This document shows positions 36,762 to 46,570 of a DNA stretch of 64,000 nucleotides, piece by piece. Source of the stretch: an uncultured Sunxiuqinia sp. (lineage in GTDB: Bacteria > Bacteroidota > Bacteroidia > Bacteroidales > Prolixibacteraceae). Location of the stretch: contig NZ_OY782768.1 of the NCBI RefSeq assembly GCF_963678245.1, positions 1 to 64,000 on the forward strand, given 5' to 3'. A model generated the notes under the pieces. It did not search any database. It had not been told where the DNA came from and saw nothing but the letters and a program-made list of their open reading frames with translations. Made by a program: the position numbers and the translations under genes. Position 1 is the stretch's first letter. Every line of letters begins with the position of its first letter.

Positions 36762-37919
36762 TCATTTATTATCTCGGATTGGTGAACCGTCAAAAATCTG
36801 GCTAAAACCTTCAGAAATAATTTTTGTGCCCACACTTAGTCCTTCTTTCACCTCAGTCGTATTATTATTGGAAACTCCAGGCGTAACATATACCTTTTTG
36901 GCAACCAGTCCTCTTTGGCCTTTTTCGGCTACATAGGTGTATTTACCTTTAAAATCTTCTTTAATCAAAAGCGAAGGAATGACGATAGCGTCTTTGGCAG
37001 CATAATCGCGAATTTTAACGACGGCCTCCATGTTGGGTTTAATCATTTTATCCTGATTTTTCAGATCCAGCCGAATGCGGAACGTTCGATTATCCGGATC
37101 AATATAATTTCCGATTAACTGAATTTTGGTTTTACGCTCTTCGCCAATAGCCGGAAAGTAAACCGACACATCATCATTTTCATTAATCTTTGTTAGGTAT
37201 GACTCCGACACATCAGCATAAATTTTGATTTTATCGATATTCACAATTTTACCGAACGGAATCTGGGGGCTAGCAATTTGACCTTGCTTTTGGTAAATTA
37301 CATCAAGAATTCCACTAACCGGTGCTTTAATAATCGACATGTCTTTCTGTGCCTCCAGGTTTTCCAATTGTTTTTCGAGCGATTCCTTATTTGATTTCGC
37401 TTGCAGGTACTGCAGTTCCGAACCAATATTTTGGTTCCACAGATTCTTTTGGCGTTCGAAGGTTGTTTGTGCCAACTCCAGGTTAATTTTAGTTTGTTCT
37501 ATTGAACGGTCAATTGGCTCGGAATTGAGTGCCGCTAAAACTGTTCCTTTAGCTACACGTTGACCTTCTTTCACCTTAATATCGAGTATTTGACCTGATC
37601 CCTCCGGGCTTACATTCACTTCCTGATCAGCCTCAACGCTACCCGTCACTTCAATAAAGTGCTCAAAGTCGGTAGCTTGCAATTCGCTCAATACAACTTC
37701 TACTCTTTCTACATCTGCAGTTTTACTAAGCTCCGCTTCAAGCTCTTTAATTTTCAAATTCAAGTCGTGAACCTGTTGCTTATATTCTGCCAGTTGAGCC
37801 TGCTTTCCCTGCCTGTCATCATTGTCTGCATTTTCCGAAGAGCAAGAAACCAGAACCACTGCGAATAACAGAATAGCAAAATGGCTCATCAATTGTTTGT
37901 GTGTAAATGTTCTGTTCAT
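36762..37919 (-). CDS. RND efflux periplasmic adaptor (membrane fusion protein)
   Basis: The 385-residue lipoprotein (lipobox VVLVSC, Cys near residue 26) links the inner membrane pump to the outer membrane channel. A coiled-coil hairpin (about 38-70 and 140-190), a lipoyl-like domain (SGQILDIKVKEGQRVAKGTVLA) and beta-barrel/membrane-proximal domains follow in the usual order. It sits between the TolC-type gene (11-base gap) and the RND gene. Confidence 0.92.
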   Translation of the reverse strand: MNRTFTHKQLMSHFAILLFAVVLVSCSSENADNDDRQGKQAQLAEYKQQVHDLNLKIKELEAELSKTADVERVEVVLSELQATDFEHFIEVTGSVEADQEVNVSPEGSGQILDIKVKEGQRVAKGTVLAALNSEPIDRSIEQTKINLELAQTTFERQKNLWNQNIGSELQYLQAKSNKESLEKQLENLEAQKDMSIIKAPVSGILDVIYQKQGQIASPQIPFGKIVNIDKIKIYADVSESYLTKINENDDVSVYFPAIGEERKTKIQLIGNYIDPDNRTFRIRLDLKNQDKMIKPNMEAVVKIRDYAAKDAIVIPSLLIKEDFKGKYTYVAEKGQRGLVAKKVYVTPGVSNNNTTEVKEGLSVGTKIISEGFSQIFDGSPIRDNK

Positions 37920-37930
37920 TGTTTTATTAT

Positions 37931-39313
37931 TTAAAGTTTTCCGATTGCTTTTTCCAGTGTAATTTTTGAGTTCAATAGCTGAATGACTGATGCCACCCAG
38001 GCTCCTTGAGACTGAATGTACTGCGTTTCGATTTGCGAAAGCTCGACACTACTGCTAATCCCATTGTTATATTTTATGGTTGTCTTGTCATAAATTTTCT
38101 TCGCTAGCTTTTTATTTTCAATATCATTATGATACTGGTCGATGGCACTTTCAATGTCTGCCACAGCCGACAGATAGTCCTTTTTCAAGGTTTGCTCAGC
38201 CAAGGCTTGCTCGTTTTCCGACTGTTGATACGAAAACCTAGCTTGCTGTACTTTAGCCATTTGCTGACCTGATGTAAAAATTGGAATCGAAAGATTGAAT
38301 CCAAACATGGAAGATTTATACCAGGGAACACTGCTTTTATATAAGTTCGCATTATCTCCGAAAGACATTTTGCTCCAATTGTAGAATGCAGTAAGACGAG
38401 GTAGGTAGGCTGCCTGAGCGAGCCTTAATTCCTTCATGCTTAGCTGACGTTGGGTATCTAACATTCGATAATCGATATGCGAAGAATAGTCGAATCCTCC
38501 CAAATTTTCTTCACCATCAAGCAAGGGGTTCAAAAACTCAGTCAGTGGTTGAGTCAGTACAATCCTTTCTTCAACATCTATCCCCATCGTATACTTTAAC
38601 ACCATACGAGATACCCGAATTTCGCGTTCAGCTTTCAAAATTTCATTTTCAGATTTTTGAACCAGCAAGCGCATCTGATCAACATCTTGCTCCTCGGTAA
38701 AACCATTTTCGTAAAGTGCCTTAGTATCCGACTCCAGCTTCTCAGAGTTTTTCAGATTTTCCTTCATTACTTTGAGGTTTTCCTCAGCTGCCAGCACCAA
38801 GAAATAAGACTGAGCCACGGCCTGCTTGATTTCTATCTCTGTTTTCTCCTTTGTTTCCGCAGCCATCTGGAGGTAAATCTTCGCAGAATTAACGCCTACA
38901 ATATAGGAACCATCAAAAATAAGTTGGTCGATTTTAAAGCCATAGTCTGCGTTAAATTTCTGAGCAAATGAAATAGGGAACGTACCATCAAGGGGAGTAT
39001 CCTCCGGAATTCCAAGTGGAAACCAAAAATCTTTGGGTATGATTGCAACTGGCATTGGGCTTTTGGCTGCATCTATGTTTTTCGTATAATTTGATGTTCC
39101 CGAAACCTGAGGAAGTCCCATAGCAATGGTTTCCCATACCTTTTTCTTCGCCGCATCAACATCAAGCTTACTATTCCGGATAACGTAAGAATTGCTTAAC
39201 GCATACTCCTGAGCTTCGGCTAAAGTAAAATCGAATTCATCCTGAGCCTTTACCCCGGAGCTAGCAATCAGGAATAAAAGCAAGATAAATAATTGTTTTG
39301 TTTTAGTTTTCAT
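37931..39313 (-). CDS. TolC-type outer membrane efflux protein
   Basis: The 460-residue protein has a signal peptide (about 1-23, ending GVKAQ) and two repeats of the outer-membrane efflux domain with long helices (TLAEAQEYALSNSYVIRNSKLDVDAAKKK; the C-terminal half contains LRLAQAAYLPRLTAFYNW). It forms the exit duct of the tripartite pump. Its start overlaps the end of the TetR gene by 11 bases, indicating coupled translation. Confidence 0.92.
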   Translation of the reverse strand: MKTKTKQLFILLLFLIASSGVKAQDEFDFTLAEAQEYALSNSYVIRNSKLDVDAAKKKVWETIAMGLPQVSGTSNYTKNIDAAKSPMPVAIIPKDFWFPLGIPEDTPLDGTFPISFAQKFNADYGFKIDQLIFDGSYIVGVNSAKIYLQMAAETKEKTEIEIKQAVAQSYFLVLAAEENLKVMKENLKNSEKLESDTKALYENGFTEEQDVDQMRLLVQKSENEILKAEREIRVSRMVLKYTMGIDVEERIVLTQPLTEFLNPLLDGEENLGGFDYSSHIDYRMLDTQRQLSMKELRLAQAAYLPRLTAFYNWSKMSFGDNANLYKSSVPWYKSSMFGFNLSIPIFTSGQQMAKVQQARFSYQQSENEQALAEQTLKKDYLSAVADIESAIDQYHNDIENKKLAKKIYDKTTIKYNNGISSSVELSQIETQYIQSQGAWVASVIQLLNSKITLEKAIGKL

Positions 39314-39926
39314 TCTGAACTTTGTTTAATTGTTTTTTATAGTATTTTAAACCTTTGTCGGTACAAATGCCATGAAAATGATAATCCATAACTTGATCAA
39401 AAAGACTGATGTTTCGCACTTCTTCCTGTGTAAACAAACCGTAATCAGGATTAAAAACAAGCAGGAACCGACCTACGCTCAATCTTGATACCAAATCTGA
39501 ATTCACTTCAACTCTAAAAAATCCTTCTTGTTTCCCTTGTTCTATTACAGAAAAGCTATCCTCATAAAATCGCTCTTTCTTATATTCTGAAATCTTTTTG
39601 TACAGTTTTGGATAACTCTTTTTCAAATCGTACTCCAAATTATTGTGTGCAAGCTTCAACAGGTTATTTACGTGTTCTCGCATCCAGAAGACCCGATCAA
39701 TTGCATTTAGTGTATCATTTTCATGACAATGGCATTGCTCATTTTTCGATAAAAAAGATTCAACCACTTGTGAGACTAACTCTGCTTTGTCTTTAAAGTT
39801 TTGATAAAGTGTTTTCTTCGAAACACCCAATTCTGCTGCAACGTCATCCATGGTCACACTTCTGATGCCATGCCGCATATACATTTTTCCAACCTCCTCC
39901 AGAATATACTGCTTCTTGTCTTTCAT
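39303..39926 (-). CDS. TetR-family regulator of the efflux operon
   Basis: The 207-residue protein has the TetR helix-turn-helix at residues about 10-55 (ILEEVGKMYMRHGIRSVTMDDVAAELGVSKKTLYQNF, read in parts). The C-terminal ligand domain is divergent. It is first in the operon it probably represses. A TATATTTG box (39935-39942, minus strand) lies only 8 bases before the ATG, so the transcript would be nearly leaderless or begin at another site. Confidence 0.9.
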   Translation of the reverse strand: MKDKKQYILEEVGKMYMRHGIRSVTMDDVAAELGVSKKTLYQNFKDKAELVSQVVESFLSKNEQCHCHENDTLNAIDRVFWMREHVNNLLKLAHNNLEYDLKKSYPKLYKKISEYKKERFYEDSFSVIEQGKQEGFFRVEVNSDLVSRLSVGRFLLVFNPDYGLFTQEEVRNISLFDQVMDYHFHGICTDKGLKYYKKQLNKVQNEN

Positions 39927-40150
39927 AATTTCGGCAAATATAAAGCACCTTTTTGAAATGGAAACTATTTCAACGGCAAAAGTTTCTTTAGTTTACAAAA
40001 CTTAACGCTAAAAAAAGAAATTCTTTACAATCCGACACGAAACTATACTGTTATACAAAGTTTCCTGAACAGTTATCGGTAAACAGAGATATAAATCGAG
40101 GAATGGTGATAATACGGCTGACAAAGATTAAGAAAGCCATCTGGTTGTCG

Positions 40151-40813
40151 CTACTTCAGCAAGGCTGTTGCAATTACAAGGTCTATTGGCCGGGTTATTT
40201 TGAGGTTTTCCACATTACCATCAACCAGATGAATTGGAACACCATTAGCTTCGCAAACAGAAGCATCATCAGTAAAAAAAGGAACCTCGGCTTGCTGATA
40301 CGCTTGTTTAATGGTACTGCTTCTAAAAGTTTGCGGTGTTTGTACCAACCGATATTGGCTTCGGTCGACATGTTTGCTTTGGTCACCATCAACTTGCCTT
40401 AACGATTCAACAACTGGTGCAACCGGTAGTGCATTCCCTTTTTCAAGCGCCATGCGATAACAATTGTCTAAAGTTTCAGACGAAACCAGCGGACGAACAC
40501 CATCATGAATAAAAACAATTCTTTCGTCGGGAATCTGGTTTAGCCCGCTTCTTACAGATTGGAACCGTGTTTCGCCACCTTTTGCCAAGACGATACTTTT
40601 GGAGAGATTAAATTCAAGAGCTATTTCCTTCCAATAGTTAAACTGACTCTCTGGTAACACCAGTACAATATTAATATCCTTGTCGAATGCTTTGAATCGT
40701 TCAATGGTCCAAATCAATATTGGCTTTCCGGCAATTCGAATAAACTGCTTGGGAACCTCCGCTCCCATTCTTTGGCCAACACCTCCGGCAACTATTAATG
40801 CAAACTTTTTCAT
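40151..40813 (-). CDS. ispD: 2-C-methyl-D-erythritol 4-phosphate cytidylyltransferase IspD
   Basis: IspD is the third enzyme of the MEP isoprenoid pathway, making CDP-methylerythritol. The 220-residue protein has the nucleotidyltransferase loop VAGGVGQRMGAEVPKQF (about 8-24), HDGVRPLVS and the conserved FTDDASVCEANG. Length and motifs match IspD. It stands alone. A TACTTTTG box lies at 40830-40837 on the minus strand, 16 bases before the ATG, without a clear -33 partner. Confidence 0.94.
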   Translation of the reverse strand: MKKFALIVAGGVGQRMGAEVPKQFIRIAGKPILIWTIERFKAFDKDINIVLVLPESQFNYWKEIALEFNLSKSIVLAKGGETRFQSVRSGLNQIPDERIVFIHDGVRPLVSSETLDNCYRMALEKGNALPVAPVVESLRQVDGDQSKHVDRSQYRLVQTPQTFRSSTIKQAYQQAEVPFFTDDASVCEANGVPIHLVDGNVENLKITRPIDLVIATALLK

Positions 40814-40941
40814 GAATTAGAATGTTAAGCAAAAGTAATATTCCATTTTAAAATTCGAGTGGTCTAAATAACCAAACAATCTTATTTTTATTTCCAATGA
40901 AGATATTATAATCAAATTAGTAATCTCATACTCCAAAGCCA

Positions 40942-41598
40942 ATGAAAGCAATTCTAGATTTTTTAAACGACCTCAGAAAAAATAATAATCGTGAATGGTT
41001 TAACGACAACCGGAAACGCTACGAAGAAAGCAAAGAACAGATGCTGTTTTTTACCGAGCTAATGATCCAGGAAATCCATAAATTTGATCCGGAAATTCCA
41101 TTTCTAAATCCCAAAGATTGCTTATTCAGAATATTCAGAGATGTTCGTTTTTCAAAAGATAAAAGCCCTTATAAAACTCAAATGGGAAGTTTTATTGCTA
41201 AACACGGACGTAAAAGCGGACGGGCAGGTTATTACATCCACATCGATCCGGGAAACTCGTTTTTAGGTGGTGGAGTCTGGCGCCCACAGGCTGATACTTT
41301 AAAGGCCATTCGGACTGAGATTCTTGAAAACACAAACGACTTTAAAGAAATACTAGCTGATAAAGATTTTGCCAAATATTTTTCACTAATGAATGACGAT
41401 AAGCTAAAAATGGCCCCCAAAGGCTTTCCGAAGGACTTTGAAGATATCGAACTACTTAAACACAAATCATATGTTTTTGGCTACAAAATTGGAGACAAAA
41501 CTATTTCCGGAGATCAATTTGTGAGCTTGTCGGTTGATGTTTTCAGGGAGTTGCACAAAGCAAATCGGTTCATAAATCATGCTTTGGACAAGAAATAA
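40942..41598 (+). CDS. DUF2461 (TIGR02453) family protein
   Basis: The 218-residue cytosolic protein matches a widespread conserved family: FLNDLRKNNNREWFNDNR near the start, FRIFRDVRFSKDKSPYK and GGGVWRPQADTLKAIR. The function of the family is not established. The gene is alone, divergent from ispD across 128 bases. Confidence 0.88.
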   Translation: MKAILDFLNDLRKNNNREWFNDNRKRYEESKEQMLFFTELMIQEIHKFDPEIPFLNPKDCLFRIFRDVRFSKDKSPYKTQMGSFIAKHGRKSGRAGYYIHIDPGNSFLGGGVWRPQADTLKAIRTEILENTNDFKEILADKDFAKYFSLMNDDKLKMAPKGFPKDFEDIELLKHKSYVFGYKIGDKTISGDQFVSLSVDVFRELHKANRFINHALDKK

Positions 41599-42138
41599 AT
41601 AAACAATATATTTTCGTTCATATGAAATATAGCCCATTTCTCACTCCAAAAAGTGCAGTTCATCCATTTTTTTTAAAAGTGGGGTTACTTTTTGCTGTAT
41701 AGGTGAATTAACTTATAGAATAGTTTCTTCCCAATCAACTCATTTTATAAAAAGGAGAAATCGGGTATCATAGATATCCGGTTTTTTTTGTTCCATTCAT
41801 TCTCCTCCAAAATACTTGTGAATCCGAGAACGCAGTCTCATTACGCATGCTCAGAAAGATTAATAGGGTTTATTTAGCGTCAACTTGGATTGAAAGCCAC
41901 AAAATCACCATCATACTTGTGTCTTAGATGATCACATCACCTTATCTGACACAATTTTATATTGACTGCAAAAGCAAGACAACTTCAACACCTTCTTAGT
42001 TAGCTAATCTACCGAACTAAATTAATCGACTAAAAATTGAAAAAAACAATACCAATTATATAAGATACTAGCCAGATAGCTGTTTTTTATTATTTTAGCG
42101 AATTCATTTCTATTACGAAAAACTTTAAAAAAACCAAA
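41599..42138. other. 540-base intergenic region with one terminator-like hairpin
   Basis: CGGGTATC and GATATCCG (41762-41780) form a short stem followed by eight T (41782-41789) on the plus strand, 160 bases after the DUF2461 stop. No purine-riboswitch core was recognised upstream of the nucleobase permease pair. TATTTTAG at about 42093 could be a weak -7 box. No gene was recognised. Confidence 0.45.
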
Positions 42139-42825
42139 ATGAAGAAATTTTTACTTGCTCTGTTTGTGAGTGTTCTTGCATCGGGTGCTTTTGCCCAAAA
42201 TGTACAAGTTCATTATGATTTCGGCAAAGACCGTAAGCTAATTACTTCGACAGTTGAAATGTTCCGTCCTGATAAATACGGTTCAACTTTCTTTTTTATT
42301 GACTTTGATTATGGCTCCGATGTACGGGACGTCGATACCGGTGCATCGCTCGCTTACTGGGAAATTGCCCGGGCTTTTAAGTGGACCGAAAACCAAAAAA
42401 TTATGCCACGCGTAGAATTTAACGCCGGAGTATTTAAGCTCGACGGAGCCGGTAACCCATTCATTCCTATTGAGAATTGTTGGTTAGCAGGAGTCGAACG
42501 TACTTGGGCATCGGCCGACTTTTCTAAAATCCTGACCTTGCAGGCAAACTACAAAAACATTAAAGACAAAGAAGATGCTTCATTTCAGCTAACAGCTGTT
42601 TGGACCGTTCAAATGCTAAAAGGGAAAATGACCTTCACCGGATTCGCCGATTTCTGGAAAGAAGAAATGTTCTGGGGTACTGATTACCGCTTTTTAACAG
42701 AACCACAACTGTGGTATAATTGCTATCCTAACTTTGCTGTTGGAACTGAAGTTGAGATCAGTAATAACTTTGTCAAGAATGGTACAGTTGTAAATCCAAC
42801 TATCGCCGCCAAGTGGACTTTTTAA
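42139..42825 (+). CDS. DUF5020 outer-membrane channel-like protein (Tsx-related)
   Basis: The 228-residue protein has a signal peptide (about 1-19, ending GAFAQ). The mature part is rich in alternating aromatic/polar beta strands and ends in F (IAAKWTF), as outer-membrane barrels do. It matches the DUF5020 family, which resembles the nucleoside channel Tsx. It lies 18 bases upstream of an NCS2 nucleobase permease, so the two probably carry purines or nucleosides across the outer and inner membranes in turn. Confidence 0.85.
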   Translation: MKKFLLALFVSVLASGAFAQNVQVHYDFGKDRKLITSTVEMFRPDKYGSTFFFIDFDYGSDVRDVDTGASLAYWEIARAFKWTENQKIMPRVEFNAGVFKLDGAGNPFIPIENCWLAGVERTWASADFSKILTLQANYKNIKDKEDASFQLTAVWTVQMLKGKMTFTGFADFWKEEMFWGTDYRFLTEPQLWYNCYPNFAVGTEVEISNNFVKNGTVVNPTIAAKWTF

Positions 42826-42843
42826 TCCAAAATCTCCGATAAT

Positions 42844-44133
42844 ATGAAACGTTTTTTCAAACTCGAAGAAAATAATACATCCGTAAAAACGGAAGTACTG
42901 GCCGGTATTACCACCTTCATGACAATGGCCTATATTTTGGCGGTAAATCCCAGCATTTTAAGCGCTACCGGAATGGATAAAAATGCACTATTTACAGCCA
43001 CTGCTCTTGCCGCATTGGTTGCAACTTTAGTAATGGCATTGGTTGCCCGTTTGCCTTTTGCATTGGCTCCGGGGATGGGACTAAATGCATTTTTTGCTTT
43101 CACAGTTGTGCTGGGCATGGGCTACAGCTGGCAATTTGCTTTAACCGCCGTATTTCTCGAAGGTATCATATTCTTGATACTTACAGCCTTTAATATTCGT
43201 GAATTGATTGTTAATGCAATTCCGCTTTCATTAAAGCACGCTGTTTCTGCGGGTATTGGACTATTTATTGCCTTTATCGGACTTCAAGGTGCCGGAGTAA
43301 TTATAAATAATGACGCTGTGTTGGTTGGTCTCGGAGATATGGGATCACCAAGTGTATTGATTGCATTATTTGGTGTATTACTTACCGGCGTACTTTTGGC
43401 CTTAAAAGTAAAAGGAGCTCTTTTGATTGGTATTTTTTCGGCTACAATTGCCGGAATTCCATTCGGAGTAACCCAATTGCCAGACGGACATCTGGTTTCC
43501 TTGCCCCCTTCAGTCGAGCCTATTTTCTGGAAGTTTGACTTTTCACAAGTCTTTACAATCGACATGTTGATTGTACTATTTACATTCCTTTTCGTTGATA
43601 TGTTCGATACAGTTGGCACCCTTGTTGGCGTCTCATCAAAAGCCAACATGCTTACACCAGATGGAAAAGTACCTCGTGCAAAGCAGGCACTATTTGCTGA
43701 TGCGATAGGAACAACGTTTGGCGCAATGATTGGAACAAGTACCGTTACAACTTATGTTGAAAGTGCATCAGGTGTTGCCGAAGGAGGTCGTACCGGATTA
43801 ACTTCTTTGACTACTGCTGGCTTATTCTTCATCGCATTGTTTTTCGCTCCATTGTTTATCATGATTCCGGGAGCTGCCACGGCACCAGCGCTAATCCTGG
43901 TCGGCTTGTTTATGCTTTCGCCAATCATGAAAATAGATCTTGAAGATTTTACCGAGTCTATCCCAGCATTCATGACCATCATTATGATGCCATTAACTTA
44001 TAGCATTGCCGAGGGAATTGTGTTTGGTATGTTGGCTTATGTCCTTCTGAAATTGCTAACAGGCAAGCACAAGGAAATTTCGCCAATCATGTACATTCTG
44101 GCAGTACTCTTTATATTTAAGTTTATCATTTAA
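42844..44133 (+). CDS. NCS2-family purine/nucleobase permease (AzgA-like)
   Basis: The 429-residue protein has 12-14 membrane segments. The start TEVLAGITTFMTMAYILAVNP and ALAPGMGLNAFFAF are typical of the AzgA-like (hypoxanthine/adenine/guanine) branch, as are VDMFDTVGTLVGV and GTSTVTTYVESASGVAEGGRTGL. It is co-transcribed with the DUF5020 channel gene. Substrate class is from family resemblance; the exact base is unknown. Confidence 0.92.
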   Translation: MKRFFKLEENNTSVKTEVLAGITTFMTMAYILAVNPSILSATGMDKNALFTATALAALVATLVMALVARLPFALAPGMGLNAFFAFTVVLGMGYSWQFALTAVFLEGIIFLILTAFNIRELIVNAIPLSLKHAVSAGIGLFIAFIGLQGAGVIINNDAVLVGLGDMGSPSVLIALFGVLLTGVLLALKVKGALLIGIFSATIAGIPFGVTQLPDGHLVSLPPSVEPIFWKFDFSQVFTIDMLIVLFTFLFVDMFDTVGTLVGVSSKANMLTPDGKVPRAKQALFADAIGTTFGAMIGTSTVTTYVESASGVAEGGRTGLTSLTTAGLFFIALFFAPLFIMIPGAATAPALILVGLFMLSPIMKIDLEDFTESIPAFMTIIMMPLTYSIAEGIVFGMLAYVLLKLLTGKHKEISPIMYILAVLFIFKFII

Positions 44134-44158
44134 GAAACAATATAAAGTCAAGCTTAAG

Positions 44159-44192
44159 AAAGCTCCAAGGGGATTAACCTTTGGAGCTTTTT
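44159..44192 (+). terminator. Terminator of the DUF5020-NCS2 operon
   Basis: AAAGCTCCAA and TTGGAGCTTTTTT form a stem with a T-run, 25 bases after the permease stop. Confidence 0.8.
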
Positions 44193-44198
44193 TATGTT

Positions 44199-44616
44199 GC
44201 TTCGCTCCAAGATCAGCTTAAGCAAGGAGTAGTGCGATGAAAAAGATGATAGCAAGTACATGTGCTTATCGACAAAGAATAATCTCCATCCCGTGCACTT
44301 CCAGTTGCTTATACGAATACGCAAATGGTAATCGTTTCTAAATGGCTTCGAAAAGAGGCTAGAAAAGTACTCACAACAGAAATAAACGGTAGCACGACCA
44401 AACTATATCGACAGATCACTGGAATTGCAGAATAGGCCAATGAAGCACTAGACCATAAAAATCAAATTCGCACTGAAGAAGTCTCAGAATTAAGCGTACA
44501 GAAATAAGCTCTTTGGCTACACAATTGAAGCGTCCAACATGAACAGCCCTCGGGTACTCCTTTAAAATAAAACCCCAGACACAACTAAATAAACGATCTG
44601 AAAATATAATGGTCAC
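44199..44616. other. Intergenic region with only weak coding hints
   Basis: A 34-codon frame at 44237 follows an AAGGAG sequence, and a longer start-less frame near 44285-44433 reads KWLRKEARKVLTTEINGSTT. Neither matches anything I know, and the second is cut by stops. This could be decayed coding DNA. Confidence 0.3.
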
Positions 44617-44664
44617 AAGAAAACAGGCCGTTTCAAAATTAATTTTGAAACGGCCTGTTTTCTT
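44617..44664. terminator. Perfect 48-base palindrome, terminator-like
   Basis: The two halves (44617-44640 and 44641-44664) are exact reverse complements with no loop; the core is GGCCGTTTCAAAATT and its complement. It lies 56 bases downstream of the TPR lipoprotein stop on the minus strand and ends in T-rich DNA on both strands. Confidence 0.7.
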
Positions 44665-44719
44665 TTAGCTTCCTAGTCTAATAGCTCATTGGCTATTTAG
44701 GATAGTATATCTTGAGCGC

Positions 44720-46474
44720 TTATTTTACAATCTCTTGAAATTTAGCGTCATTCCAGTATTTTGCAAATTCTAAGTCTGTTGCTGCTTTCTCTTTTAATTC
44801 AGGCTTCATTTCAACAGCGTTTTCCAAGCTTTCGTACATCAGGTTTTCTTTCGCGGTACGAGCACCTACAACTGCTTTAAAGTATTCTTTCATGTAGCAA
44901 CCTTCCCAAGTACAGTTCTCCAATGATTTCAATGCACCATTATTGTCACCTGCCAAGATTTTAGCTAAACCTACGTTTGGAGAATCGCTATCGCCGAACA
45001 ATTTAACCGCTTTGTCGTATTCACCTTTTTTCAAGGCTACAATACCCAAGTTGTAATTTACTTCGTCGCCAGCACCTGAAGCTGCTCCGAATAATGATTC
45101 AGCCTTCTCAACATCACCATTATGCAATGCAACAGCACCTAAGTTATTTTTAATGATTGGCTCGCTCGAAGCTAAACCTTCAGCTTTTTCAAATAATGGT
45201 TTTGCCTCATCAAATTTTCCTTGCTGAGCCAATACCATCCCTGCGTTATTATAACCTCTCCAGTCTTTTGGGTATACTTTAGAAAAAGAGTTATAAATAG
45301 CTAATTTTTTGTTTTGATCAGTAGTTAAAGTAGCAGCATAAAGCAATTCTGCTGGATTCAACGATGATGGATCAGAATCAGCTAAAGCAGCAATTTCCTC
45401 ATCAGTTTTTCCAATCAAATCAACGCTAGCTGAAATCTTTGCACGACGTAATTCAGGAAGAATTTTGTCAGCAACTACCGTAAACGCCTGAGATAAATTT
45501 CTGATTTCACGCTCACGAACTTCAGGATCAGAATACATAGAAAGAACACGCAAGATCAATTCTTTATCCTGAATGTCTGACTCTTCCATTTTTTCTTTAA
45601 AACCTTCCCAATCTTCGGGAGTGAATTTTGTTTTCAACTCAGCCTCGATGTTATCTCTTCTAAGTTGACGAGAAACTACTTTGTTTGAAGATCCTTCACG
45701 TTGCTGTGACAGCTTAGCATTCCAATCCAACTCACCATCAGGAGATGCATAAGCCGAGATCTCAACACCTTTTAATTCCTTACGTTCTGCTTCAAAAGCG
45801 TCTTTTGTATAAGCATACAATTTTTCAATGTCATCACCTTTCAGTTCAGTTCCGCGAACATATGAACTGTTTATTAGGTAATGAATGTCAGCTACATACT
45901 GATCAGGGACAACACGTTGAAATTCATCAATATTCGGATCGTAAATACCTGTAGTATTTTTCTCACGTTGAACACCCAAAATAGGAGTAGGATAGTTGAT
46001 TACCATTTCTGAAGTCGCGATTACACCATCAGCAACTTTGATTGGCTCAAAGTCAAGGCTTTTGCTTCCTTGCGAAGCCGTAATCCGAATTTCAAGATCC
46101 GACATACGCATGTCGTCTTTATAATCAACTGCATCTTTATATGCAAAGCTTCCTCCATTTGAATAGCTGATAACTTTATTGTTGGCATCAACCTTTTCAC
46201 CTTGCAAGGTTACCGGCTCGAATGCTGTTTCACCACCCTCGTAGGTTAACACCGGAGTGGCAACCAAGGTAGCTTTTTTGTTGAAGTATTTCGCGGGAAA
46301 CCGACCATTGATCGCAACATCCACATCGCCACCATGGGCTTCTAATATTTCAGGTGTTACATTAAAATCGATTTGGTCTGCGTTCTTCTTCATCTTTTGT
46401 AAGCCAGAACAGCCTGCAAAAAGCACAGCAGCCAGAGCAAAAAAGGCAAGAGGTTTTAAGCTAATTTTTTTCAT
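44720..46474 (-). CDS. TPR-containing envelope lipoprotein
   Basis: The 584-residue protein has a lipoprotein signal (VLFAGC, Cys22). The N-terminal 230 residues are beta-rich with an unknown fold. A segment around 245-265 (GVEISAYASPDGELDWN) resembles the loop of OmpA-like peptidoglycan-binding domains. Residues about 400-530 contain tetratricopeptide repeats (DWRGYNNAGMVLAQQGKFDEA and the following units). Such proteins are abundant in Bacteroidota envelopes and may organise the outer membrane. A TAATTTTG box lies at 46524-46531 on the minus strand, 50 bases upstream. Function is inferred from architecture only. Confidence 0.8.
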   Translation of the reverse strand: MKKISLKPLAFFALAAVLFAGCSGLQKMKKNADQIDFNVTPEILEAHGGDVDVAINGRFPAKYFNKKATLVATPVLTYEGGETAFEPVTLQGEKVDANNKVISYSNGGSFAYKDAVDYKDDMRMSDLEIRITASQGSKSLDFEPIKVADGVIATSEMVINYPTPILGVQREKNTTGIYDPNIDEFQRVVPDQYVADIHYLINSSYVRGTELKGDDIEKLYAYTKDAFEAERKELKGVEISAYASPDGELDWNAKLSQQREGSSNKVVSRQLRRDNIEAELKTKFTPEDWEGFKEKMEESDIQDKELILRVLSMYSDPEVREREIRNLSQAFTVVADKILPELRRAKISASVDLIGKTDEEIAALADSDPSSLNPAELLYAATLTTDQNKKLAIYNSFSKVYPKDWRGYNNAGMVLAQQGKFDEAKPLFEKAEGLASSEPIIKNNLGAVALHNGDVEKAESLFGAASGAGDEVNYNLGIVALKKGEYDKAVKLFGDSDSPNVGLAKILAGDNNGALKSLENCTWEGCYMKEYFKAVVGARTAKENLMYESLENAVEMKPELKEKAATDLEFAKYWNDAKFQEIVK

Positions 46475-46570
46475 GTCGACAGTATTAAAATATTTGATTT
46501 TATAATTATTCAGTACTCGTTTACAAAATTAGCAATGTTTTAGTGAAATAAAAGAATATTGAACACTTTT

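Noticed and set aside
41596-41706. A third micro-ORF leader after the DUF2461 gene (AAATAAACAATA followed by ATGAAA)
   Set aside because: Similarity is limited to AT-rich spacer bases; the open frame that follows does not resemble MKRA...KVRVP.
41599-42138. Purine riboswitch upstream of the DUF5020-NCS2 pair
   Set aside because: No conserved three-way-junction core could be recognised; only a short terminator-like hairpin is present.
44237-44341. A 34-codon gene with an AAGGAG sequence in front
   Set aside because: No recognisable family, and Shine-Dalgarno-like matches mean little in this phylum; kept only as an intergenic remark.
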